Shown piece by piece: positions 57,271 through 64,000 of a stretch of DNA of 64,000 nucleotides. Origin of the DNA: an uncultured Pseudomonas sp. GTDB lineage: Bacteria; Pseudomonadota; Gammaproteobacteria; Pseudomonadales; Pseudomonadaceae. The translations under genes and the position numbers were made by a program. The DNA is taken from assembly GCF_913774235.1 (NCBI RefSeq), contig NZ_CAJYDW010000011.1, positions 1 through 64,000 of the forward strand. Direction: 5' to 3'. Position 1 is the first letter of the stretch. The number at the start of each line of letters is the position of its first letter. The notes below the pieces were generated by a model. The model did no database searches. It saw only the letters and a program-made list of their open reading frames with translations, and was not told the DNA's origin.

Positions 57271-58229
57271 AGCGTTCTCAGCCTCGGGTTGGACAGGATG
57301 GCGCAGAGGTCCGCCAGGGTCATCAGCACCAGGTAGGCGCAGCAGAACAGCATGGCGCAGGCCTGGATCAACGGCAGGTCGCGGCTGGCGACACCGTCCA
57401 CCATCAATTGGGAGATGCCCGGGTAGTTGAAGATGGTCTCGACGATCACCACCCCACCCATCAGGTAGGAAAGACTCAGGGCGATGGCGTTGGCGATGGG
57501 CCCCACGGCGTTGGGCAAGGCATGGCGCAACACCACGCGGACCGGGCCCACGCCCTTGAGCCGAGCCATTTCCACATAGGGACTCTGCAGTTGGTCGACC
57601 AGGGCGGCGCGGGTCATGCGCGCCATCTGCGCCACGATCACGCAGCACAGGGTACCCACCGGCAGCGCATAGGCGCGCAGGAAGTCCAGGGGACCGTCGA
57701 TGTCGTGGGCGAAGGAGAGCGCCGAGGTCCATTGCAGGTGCACGGCGAAGACCAGCACCGCCAGGGTCGCCACCAGGAATTCCGGCACCGCGACGATGCC
57801 CAGGGTGAAGACATTCAGCGCCCGGTCCAGCCGCCCACCCGCGTTCATCGCCGAGACGATGCCCAGCCCGAGCGCCAGGGGCACCGACACCAGGGCGGTC
57901 ACCCCGGCCAGCATCAAGGAACCGCCGAGGCGATCACCGATCAAGGCGCTGATCGGCATCTGGCTGGCCAGGGACTGACCGAGATCGCCGTGCAGCAGGC
58001 CGCCCAACCAGTGGACGTAGCGCAGCAGCGCCGGCTGGTCCAGGCCCATCTGGGCGCGCAGCGCAGCGACCTGCTCGGGCAGCGCGAATTGACCCAGCGC
58101 CTGCTGGGCGGCGTCGCCCGGCAGCAAGGCCGAGACGAAGAACACCAGCAGCGAGACGATGATCAGCGTCAGCACGGCGCCGCCGAGGCGTCTGGCGATG
58201 AGGGAAACGACGGAGCGATCCAAGGTCAC
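57267..58229 (-). CDS. ABC transporter permease, DppB family
   Basis: A 320-residue permease starting with the DppB-type TM helix (LGGAVLTLIIVSLLVFFVSALLPGDAA) and carrying the family EAA motif (YVEMARLKGVGPVRVVLRHALPNAVGPI). About six membrane segments are visible. It follows the binding-protein gene after a 67-bp gap containing a GC-rich stem. Confidence 0.93.
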   Translation of the reverse strand: MTLDRSVVSLIARRLGGAVLTLIIVSLLVFFVSALLPGDAAQQALGQFALPEQVAALRAQMGLDQPALLRYVHWLGGLLHGDLGQSLASQMPISALIGDRLGGSLMLAGVTALVSVPLALGLGIVSAMNAGGRLDRALNVFTLGIVAVPEFLVATLAVLVFAVHLQWTSALSFAHDIDGPLDFLRAYALPVGTLCCVIVAQMARMTRAALVDQLQSPYVEMARLKGVGPVRVVLRHALPNAVGPIANAIALSLSYLMGGVVIVETIFNYPGISQLMVDGVASRDLPLIQACAMLFCCAYLVLMTLADLCAILSNPRLRTL

Positions 58230-58249
58230 CTCCTGCGAAAGCTTGGAAC

Positions 58250-58281
58250 GGCGCGCTCGGGCCTTCCCGCCCGGGAGCGCC
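58250..58281 (-). other. GC-rich stem between binding-protein and permease genes
   Basis: GGCGC...CTCGG pairs imperfectly with CCGGGAGCGCC. Such stems after a binding-protein gene often lower read-through into permease genes or protect the upstream mRNA. There is no T-tract. Confidence 0.35.
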
Positions 58282-58296
58282 GCCAGGTGCGGCGCC

Positions 58297-59934
58297 TCAG
58301 CTTTCCAGCCAGACGTGTTCGGCGAACATGTACCCCATCAACCCACCGATGGGGATGATCCCGTAGCCGCCGAGCTTGGCCGAGTGGGCGTCGATGGAAC
58401 TGGTGAAGATCGGCAGGCCGATGCCGCAGTGCTGGTTGATCAGCAACTGCATGTCGGCGTACATCTGCTTGCGCTTGGCCAGGTCGGTTTCGCCGCGGGA
58501 CGCCACCAGCAACTGGTCGAACTGTTCGTTCTTCCAGCCGGATTCGTTCCAGGGCGCATCGGATTTGAAGAATTGCGACAGCAGGATGTTGGCGGTGGGC
58601 CGGGCATTGATGTTGCCGAAGCCCAGCGGATCCTTCATCCAGTGGTTGTCCCAGTAGCCGTCGGCACTGACCCGGTTGACCATCAGGTTGAGCCCGGCCT
58701 GGCGCGCGGACTGCTGCAGCACCAGGGCCATCTCGTTGGCGTTGTCGGCGGCGGTGGAGGTCACCAGCGGCATCCGCGCACCGGCGATACCGGCCTTCTG
58801 GAACAGGAACTTGGCCTTGTCCGGATCGTAGGGGCGCTGGGGTACGTCGGCTGCGTAGTAAGGCGTGCCGGGCATGATCGGCTGGTCGTTGCCGATGAGG
58901 CCGTAGCCGAGGAACACCGATTTGAGGATCTGCTCGCGATCGAACAGCAGCTTCATGCCCTCCACCACATTGGGGTCGTTGAAGGGCCGGTTGGGGATTC
59001 TCATGATGAGATCGGTGTAGCTGCCGGAGTTGTTGGCGACGATCTTGAGCTTGCCACCCTGCTTGATGCGCTCCGCCGAACGGGGATCCACCGACACGAT
59101 GAGCTGGACGTCGTTGGCCAGCAGGGCATTGACCCGCGACGGCTCGTCGGTGATGCCGATCAGCTCGACCTCGTCGAGATAGGGCTTGCCGGATTTCCAG
59201 TAGTTCTCGTTGCGCACGCCCAGGGTACGTACGCCCGGCTTGAATTCCTTCACCTTGAAGGGACCGGTGCCGTTGGCGGTGGAGAAGTCCTTGGTGCCGT
59301 CGGCGATGATCAGGAACGGCGAGATGGCCAAGACCGCCGGCAGCTCGGAGTTCGGCGATACCAGGCGGATGCGCACCTCGTCGGGCGCCACGGCGGTCAC
59401 CTCGGCGAATTGATCGGCCAGCGCCTTGACCTTGGAGCCCACCGCCGGGTCCTTGTGGCGCAGCAGCGAGTAGACGACGTCGGCGCTGTCGAAGGTCTTG
59501 CCATTGTGGAATTGCACGCCCTGGCGCAGCTTGATCGTCCAGGTCAGGGCGTCCTGGGTGTCCATCTGGGTGGCCAGGGCCATCTGGGGTTCGAGGTGGC
59601 TGTCGAAGACGGTCAGGCCGTTGTAGAAGAAGTACTGGCGGGTGTAGTCGCCCGAGAAGGAGCCCTTGGCCGGATCGAGCGTATCGGCCGTGGACGAACC
59701 CGCGGCGGCAGCGCGAACCCGCCCACCGCGGCGCGGCGTGGCGCCGACCGCATCTTCTGCGGCGAACGCCCGGCCGTCACGGCCGAGCAGACTGCCCACT
59801 CCGGTCGCCAGCAACCCGGCGGCACCCAGCAGGCGCAACGCATCGCGTCGCGACAGGCCCCGATGCAGGGCTTCGAAGGCCCGAACGCTCTCAGCAGCAC
59901 CTATCAGGGGACTTCCAGTCTTTTTCTCGGTCAT
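58297..59934 (-). CDS. Periplasmic peptide/opine-type solute-binding protein (SBP family 5)
   Basis: A 545-residue binding protein. It has a Tat-type export signal (LSRRDALRLLGAAGLLATG, about residues 27-45) and the family-5 fold (WTIKLRQGVQFHNGKTFDSADVVYSLLRHKDP). It is the first gene of an eight-gene minus-strand operon: SBP, DppB, DppC, DppDF, HcnA-like, HcnB-like, HcnC-like and ArgE-like. It would capture the solute oxidized by the encoded flavoprotein complex. The upstream 450 bp hold the shared 47-bp element and a terminator for the previous operon. Confidence 0.93.
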   Translation of the reverse strand: MTEKKTGSPLIGAAESVRAFEALHRGLSRRDALRLLGAAGLLATGVGSLLGRDGRAFAAEDAVGATPRRGGRVRAAAAGSSTADTLDPAKGSFSGDYTRQYFFYNGLTVFDSHLEPQMALATQMDTQDALTWTIKLRQGVQFHNGKTFDSADVVYSLLRHKDPAVGSKVKALADQFAEVTAVAPDEVRIRLVSPNSELPAVLAISPFLIIADGTKDFSTANGTGPFKVKEFKPGVRTLGVRNENYWKSGKPYLDEVELIGITDEPSRVNALLANDVQLIVSVDPRSAERIKQGGKLKIVANNSGSYTDLIMRIPNRPFNDPNVVEGMKLLFDREQILKSVFLGYGLIGNDQPIMPGTPYYAADVPQRPYDPDKAKFLFQKAGIAGARMPLVTSTAADNANEMALVLQQSARQAGLNLMVNRVSADGYWDNHWMKDPLGFGNINARPTANILLSQFFKSDAPWNESGWKNEQFDQLLVASRGETDLAKRKQMYADMQLLINQHCGIGLPIFTSSIDAHSAKLGGYGIIPIGGLMGYMFAEHVWLES

Positions 59935-60079
59935 GTCGGCTCGCTCGTTGGGGACTCTGTCGCCAGGCCGCGCGCCCCTCCCCGGGAGCGCGGCGCTGTC
60001 CTCGTGGCCGCGTTGTCCAGCGGCCTGAGTCATTACAGCACCGGGCCCTCGCCGATTACCGTCGTATTGGCCCTGCGGC

Positions 60080-60126
60080 GAGATAGAAAAGATCGTTTTG
60101 CCCGACCGGCTCAGCATTCTTTGCGG
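60080..60126 (-). promoter_or_regulatory. Shared 47-bp cis element, copy 1 (upstream of the dipeptide/oxidase operon)
   Basis: On the minus strand it contains CCGCAAAGAATGCTGA, then GCAAAACG and TTTTCT, ending 146 bases before the SBP start codon. Copy 2 at 62487-62533 matches at 35 of 47 positions without gaps. The rest of the 59935-60383 gap has no gene I can support. Confidence 0.7.
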
Positions 60127-60320
60127 TGTGCTTCGCCGCGGCGCATGGACCGCGCCGATGCCCGGCTTTGGCGCGCGTCGCCGGCATCTCGCCGGCATCT
60201 AACCCCCCATTGCAAAGGGCTGGGCCGGCGGGCGACGGCTTGCCAAAGGGTCCGCGTGCAGCAGTTTCTGCTCAGCGGAACGCCGCTTGCGGCCAAGCCT
60301 TGCGCAGTGCCCAGACGTGC

Positions 60321-60369
60321 AAAAGCCGCCAGCCCGCGCACCGTCGAAGACGGACGCGAGCTGGCGGCT
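60321..60369 (-). terminator. Rho-independent terminator of the PuuB-like/HAD operon
   Basis: Minus-strand stem AGCCGCCAGC/GCTGGCGGCT (10 perfect pairs, arms 60360-60369 and 60324-60333) followed by TTTT. It starts 14 bases after the stop codon of the oxidase gene. Confidence 0.75.
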
Positions 60370-60383
60370 CAAGGATCGCCCCG

Positions 60384-61676
60384 CTAATGCAGTCGATCCT
60401 GCACCCGGTAGTACAGTCCCACCAACGGTAGGAACCAGGGTTTGCCGAAATGCCCGGGGATGGCCGGCCAGTCCAGTACGCGCCAGGGATTGGCCTGGCT
60501 ACGGCCCTCCAGCACCTCGGCCATCACCCGACCCATGTGCACCGACATCTGCACCCCGTGGCCGCTGTAGCCCATGGCGTAGAACAGGCCCTCCTGCTCG
60601 CCGGCACGGGGCAGGCGGTCGGCGGTCATGTCCACCAGGCCGCCCCAGCAATAATCGATGGGGGCCTGGGCCAGGGTCGGAAACAGCTGTCCGAGGGCGG
60701 CCCGCAGAACGGCGCCGCTCTTGGCGTCTTGCCGCGGATCGGACAGGGCGAAGCGCGCCCGCCCGCCGAAGATCAGCCGGTGGTCCGGCGTGGTACGGAA
60801 ATAGTTGCCGATGATGCGGCTGGTCACGTAGGTACGTCGATTGGGCAGAAGTTCGTCCAGCAGCGCCTTGGGTAGCGGTGCGGTGGCGATGATGAAGCTG
60901 CCCACCGAGGCGATGCGCCGGCGAAACCATTGGAAGGGCCCGACCTGGGCGTTGCCGGTGGCCACCAGCACCTGGCGGGCGCGCAACTCGCCCTTGGCAC
61001 TGGTCACCCGGAAGCTGCCATCGGGCAGCCGCTGCAGATCGCTGACCGCCGCCCCTTCGTAGACCAGGGCACCGCGGCGTACCGCGGCTTCGGCAAGGCC
61101 AACGCCGAAACGCCCCATGTGCATCTGGGCGCCATTGCGTTGCAGCAGGCCGCCATGGAAGCCCGCCGACGCGACCTCGGTTCGTACCTGGGCGGGACTG
61201 AGCAGCTCCACTTCTGGATCCACCTCTTGGCGAATCAGCTCGCAGGTGCGTGCCAGGGTGTCGTAGTGCTGCGGCTTGGCGGCCAGCTTCAGCTTGCCCG
61301 CCTTGAGGAAGTCACAGGCGATGCCCTCCTCGGCGATCACCGCCTCGACGCTGGCCACCGCATCGGCATAGGCCTGGTAGAAGGCCCGGGCGCGCTCGGC
61401 GCCCAGGCTGGCGCGCAGGGCTGCATAGTCTTGGGCAACCCCGGTATTGCAGTGCCCACCGTTGCGACCGGAGGCTTCGCCGATCACCCGGCCGGCCTCC
61501 AGCACCGCCACGCTGGCACCCCGCTTGCGCAAGGCCACGGCCGCCGACAAGCCGGTGAAGCCGCCACCGATGACGGCGACGTCCACCTCGCCTGCCACCG
61601 GTCCGGGGCTGGCCCCGGTGAAGCCCGGCGCGGTCGCGAGCCAGTAGGAATCGGACGATGCTGGGCCGTGACTCAT
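60384..61676 (-). CDS. FAD-dependent oxidoreductase, PuuB/gamma-glutamylputrescine oxidase-like
   Basis: A 430-residue DAO-fold flavoprotein with FAD motif IGGGFTGLSAAVALRKRGASVAVLEA (about 35-60) and EASGRNGGHCNTG, the stretch typical of PuuB-type amine oxidases. The C-terminus has GLFYAMGYSGHGVQMSVHMG. It oxidizes an amine to an aldehyde plus ammonia or an imine; the substrate cannot be named. I start at MSHGPASS (61676), where AGGAG lies 8 bases upstream. It is co-directional with the HAD gene upstream (25-bp gap) and close to an ALDH gene, which would take up the aldehyde. Confidence 0.9.
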   Translation of the reverse strand: MSHGPASSDSYWLATAPGFTGASPGPVAGEVDVAVIGGGFTGLSAAVALRKRGASVAVLEAGRVIGEASGRNGGHCNTGVAQDYAALRASLGAERARAFYQAYADAVASVEAVIAEEGIACDFLKAGKLKLAAKPQHYDTLARTCELIRQEVDPEVELLSPAQVRTEVASAGFHGGLLQRNGAQMHMGRFGVGLAEAAVRRGALVYEGAAVSDLQRLPDGSFRVTSAKGELRARQVLVATGNAQVGPFQWFRRRIASVGSFIIATAPLPKALLDELLPNRRTYVTSRIIGNYFRTTPDHRLIFGGRARFALSDPRQDAKSGAVLRAALGQLFPTLAQAPIDYCWGGLVDMTADRLPRAGEQEGLFYAMGYSGHGVQMSVHMGRVMAEVLEGRSQANPWRVLDWPAIPGHFGKPWFLPLVGLYYRVQDRLH

Positions 61677-61701
61677 GGGCGGACTCTCCTGCGGCAAGGG
61701 C

Positions 61702-62373
61702 TTACGCGAGACCGACCACGGCCGCCAGGCCGCCGATGTCCTTGATCTCGGTGTTGCTGTAGAAGGGCGTGCTCGGCTCGTGGCCGCGATTCACGAACAC
61801 CTTGTTCTTGATGTTCATGTAGTCCGCGGGGATCAGGTCGTAGCGGAAGCTGGAGGACACGTGGAGCACGTCTTCCGGACCGCAGCCGAGGTTGTCCAGC
61901 ATGTATTCGAAGGCGGCCAGGCGCGGCTTGTAGGCCTGGCCCTGCTCGGCGGTGAAAACGCGGTGGAAGGGCACGCCCAGCTTGTCGACGTTGGACATGA
62001 TCTGCTCGTCGGCGGCGTTGGAATAGATCACCAGGGGGATCTTGTCGGCGATCTTGGCCAGGCCGGCGGTGACGTCCGGGTGCGGGCCCCAGCTCGGCAC
62101 CGCTTCGTAGTAGGCGTTGGCCTCGGCGTCGGTGAAGGAGATGCCCCAGCGCTTGCAGGTACGCTCCACGGCCGAGTAGAGCACTTCCGAATAGGGCTTC
62201 CAGGCGCCGAGCACCTCGTCGAAGCGGTAGCCGTTGAAGTCTTTGCAGAACTGGTCCATCGCCTCGGCCGGGATGCGGTCGGCGAACATCTCGCGGGCCA
62301 TGTCGGACATGCGGAAACGGGTCAGGGTGCCGTAGCAGTCGAAAGTGATGTACTTAGGCCGAAAGGCGGTCAT
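61702..62373 (-). CDS. Haloacid dehalogenase type II family HAD hydrolase (complete motifs)
   Basis: A 223-residue HAD protein. All motifs are present: ITFDCYGTL (nucleophile Asp near residue 11), IYSNAADEQ (motif II), AYKPRLAAFEYML (motif III Lys) and SSSFRYDLIPA (motif IV). It may hydrolyse a C-halogen or phosphoester bond; many relatives sit in amine catabolic operons without known substrate. It is transcribed with the PuuB-like oxidase, and the shared 47-bp element lies 114 bases upstream of its start. Confidence 0.9.
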   Translation of the reverse strand: MTAFRPKYITFDCYGTLTRFRMSDMAREMFADRIPAEAMDQFCKDFNGYRFDEVLGAWKPYSEVLYSAVERTCKRWGISFTDAEANAYYEAVPSWGPHPDVTAGLAKIADKIPLVIYSNAADEQIMSNVDKLGVPFHRVFTAEQGQAYKPRLAAFEYMLDNLGCGPEDVLHVSSSFRYDLIPADYMNIKNKVFVNRGHEPSTPFYSNTEIKDIGGLAAVVGLA

Positions 62374-62486
62374 GGCGTGGGTCCTTTGACGGAAAGTCGT
62401 GAGTGGAGGCTGGGACGTTGGGGCTGTCCCTGGCAAGCATTACAGCATCGGCGGGCCTGGCGAATGTCCGCTTTCAGGCACCAGCG

Positions 62487-62533
62487 GAGACAGAAAAAGC
62501 CGTTTTGCGGCTAGGCCTCAGCATTGTTTGCGG
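62487..62533 (-). promoter_or_regulatory. Shared 47-bp cis element, copy 2 (upstream of the HAD/oxidase operon)
   Basis: Minus strand: CCGCAAACAATGCTGA, then GCAAAACG and TTTTTCT, in the same order and spacing as copy 1 at 60080-60126 (35 of 47 identical). It lies between the ALDH stop codon (62539) and the HAD start, oriented towards the HAD gene. Confidence 0.7.
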
Positions 62534-62538
62534 AAGCC

Positions 62539-64000
62539 TCAGGAGTGCTCCAGGTCGATCAGCACGCTCTTGCTGCGCAGGTTGGCCTCGAAGGCCGCGC
62601 GACCCAGGTCCTTGCCGATCCCGGACCGCTTGTAGCCGCCGGTGGGGATGATCCAGTCATGACTGCGCCCATAGCGATTGACCCAGACGGTACCGGCTTC
62701 CAGGGCGCGGGTCAGGCGCAGCGCCCGGCCGAGATCGGCGGTATGCACCCCGGCCGCCAGGCCATAGGTGGGGTGATCGGCCAGGGCCAGGGCCTCGGCT
62801 TCGTCGTCGAACACCTGCACGGTGAGCACTGGGCCGAAGATCTCTTCACGCACCGCGGGATTGTCCGCGCTCACCCCGGCGATCAGGGTCGGCTGATAGT
62901 AGGCGCCGCCCATGCCCTCCTCCAAGGCGCCGCCGACCAGTAGCTCCGCGCCGGCCGCCCGGCTGCGGCTGACGATGTCCTGGATGCGCTGGCCCTGGCG
63001 GTGGGAAATGATCGGCGCCAGGGTGGCCTCCGTCGCCCAGGTCGGTCCGGGCCGCAGCTCGGCGAAGGCGGCGCGAATGCCGTCCAGCATCGGCTCCAGG
63101 GCGGCGCGCTGCACCAGCAGGCGCGAACCGGAGACGCAGACCTGGCCGGCGTTGCCGGTGATGGCAGCGGCCACGCTATGAGCGGTACGGGCCAGATCCG
63201 GGGCATCGGCGAACACCAGTTGCGGACTCTTGCCCCCCAGTTCCAGGGTCACCGGCTTGGGACCGCTCTCGGCGCAGGCGGTCATGATGGCGGTACCGGT
63301 GCCGGTGGAGCCGGTGAAGGTCACCTTGCCGATGCGCGGATGGCGGCACAGGGCGTCGCCGGTCACCCGGCCATCGCCCTGGACCACGCTGAGGATGCCG
63401 GCCGGCAGGCCCGCCAGGACGGCCAGCTCGGCCAGGCGCAGGATGGAGAACGGGGTCAGCTCCGACGGCTTGATCACCACGGCATTACCGGCGGCGAGCG
63501 CAGGTGCCATCTTCCAACCGGCCATGCTCAGCGGAAAATTCCAGGGCGCGATTGCCCCCACCACGCCATAGGGTTCGGTGATCTGCAGGCCCAGGTGGCT
63601 GGTAGCAGTGGCCGCCACCTCGCCGCCATGCTTGTCGGCGAACTCGGCGAAGAAGCGGATGCCCTCGGCCACGTAGGGGATGTCCCAGGCCAGCACCTCA
63701 CGCAGCGGACGGGTCGAACCCACGGCTTCCAGCGGTCCGAGCACCTCGCCGTCGGCTTCCACCAGATCGGCCCAGCGGCGCATCACCCGGGCACGCTCCC
63801 GGGGCGGGCGAGTCGCCCAGTCGCTGGCCTTCCAGGCGTGCCAGGTGCCCTCCACCACCTCGTCCACCAGCGCCGCCGAGGCACAGGGCAAGCCGCTTTG
63901 GAAGCCACTGTCGGAGGGCCGGAACACATCCAGCTCAGGGCGGGCGTCGCAGAGGCGCCCACCGATGAAATGAGCACAACGAACCGCAATTTTTCTGGGG
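62539..64000 (-). CDS. Aldehyde dehydrogenase (partial, 5' end beyond right edge)
   Basis: An ALDH superfamily protein of at least 486 residues. Catalytic Glu in TLELGGKSPQLVF, catalytic Cys in GNAGQVCVSGSRLL, cofactor segment GAIAPWNFPLSMAGWKMAPALAAGN and the C-terminal IIPTGGYKRSGIGKDLG are present. The frame stays open to base 64000 and reads CAHFIGGRLCDARPELDVFRPSD, the usual ALDH N-terminal strand, so the true start is outside the window (a GTG at 63927 is only an internal codon). It could oxidize the aldehyde made by the PuuB-like oxidase. It is the first of the co-directional genes at the right end. Confidence 0.92.
   Translation of the reverse strand, partial: PRKIAVRCAHFIGGRLCDARPELDVFRPSDSGFQSGLPCASAALVDEVVEGTWHAWKASDWATRPPRERARVMRRWADLVEADGEVLGPLEAVGSTRPLREVLAWDIPYVAEGIRFFAEFADKHGGEVAATATSHLGLQITEPYGVVGAIAPWNFPLSMAGWKMAPALAAGNAVVIKPSELTPFSILRLAELAVLAGLPAGILSVVQGDGRVTGDALCRHPRIGKVTFTGSTGTGTAIMTACAESGPKPVTLELGGKSPQLVFADAPDLARTAHSVAAAITGNAGQVCVSGSRLLVQRAALEPMLDGIRAAFAELRPGPTWATEATLAPIISHRQGQRIQDIVSRSRAAGAELLVGGALEEGMGGAYYQPTLIAGVSADNPAVREEIFGPVLTVQVFDDEAEALALADHPTYGLAAGVHTADLGRALRLTRALEAGTVWVNRYGRSHDWIIPTGGYKRSGIGKDLGRAAFEANLRSKSVLIDLEHS

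Noticed and set aside
58159-60387. Plus-strand open frame of 742 codons opposite the solute-binding protein gene
   Set aside because: Shadow frame with no family features; the minus-strand gene has a Tat signal and family-5 motifs.

Overview
The window is 64 kb of GC-rich gammaproteobacterial DNA. The gene types (PvdA, PvdE/SyrD-type exporter, iron-starvation sigma factor, CopABCDRS, HcnABC-like oxidase, many LysR regulators and amino-acid transporters) point to a Pseudomonas. An environmental or plant-associated member is my guess; no rRNA or other marker is present to fix the species. No rRNA, tRNA, CRISPR array or transposase gene was found.

Layout. (1) 1-19.6 kb, minus strand: an iron-regulated lipopeptide siderophore locus. 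It holds an ECF sigma factor, a PvdE/SyrD-type exporter, an L-ornithine N5-oxygenase (pvdA) and two giant NRPS genes; the second NRPS runs off the left edge. Domain order is FAAL-T-C-A-T-E-C-A-T, then C-A-T-E-C-A... Specificity codes read by eye suggest acyl-(D-Asp)-(Dab-like)-(D-Ser)-..., so this is not the pyoverdine chromophore order. Fur-box-like sites precede the sigma gene and pvdA. (2) 19.7-28.9 kb: a LysR gene divergent from an eight-gene plus-strand cluster: fused permease-ATPase, PhyH dioxygenase, family-3 binding protein, class II aldolase, flavin monooxygenase, RidA, DUF1028 and an ArgE-like deacylase. I do not recognise the pathway. A MITE-like element sits exactly at the stop codon of the binding-protein gene. 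(3) 29-32.7 kb: GST, a PNPOx-ferredoxin-reductase fusion and a LysR regulator. (4) 32.7-36.7 kb: D-serine dehydratase/D-threonine aldolase-like enzyme, RidA and ALDH, divergent from a LysR. (5) 36.9-41 kb: gabD, gabT, a HAD-like protein lacking its nucleophile, and an Lrp regulator. (6) 41.3-42.06 kb: an AT-rich islet with an orphan gene, followed by a bicupin protein divergent from a hydroxyacid dehydrogenase. (7) 44-50.4 kb: the copper-resistance operon copABCDRS with a cop box. (8) 50.5-62.4 kb: a dipeptide/opine-type ABC transporter in one operon with an HcnABC/opine-oxidase-like trimer and a second ArgE-like enzyme, then a PuuB-like oxidase with an intact HAD, then an aldehyde dehydrogenase cut by the right edge.

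From about 20 kb to the right end, apart from the copper operon and the AT-rich islet, the window is an archive of uptake-plus-catabolism modules for amino-acid derivatives. Two ArgE-like deacylases, two RidA proteins, three ALDHs and several flavin oxidases recur. The most notable non-coding signal is a 47-bp element that is 35/47 identical upstream of two separate operons (60080-60126 and 62487-62533), with a differently spaced third version upstream of the GST gene (28947-28990). It suggests that three transcription units are co-controlled.
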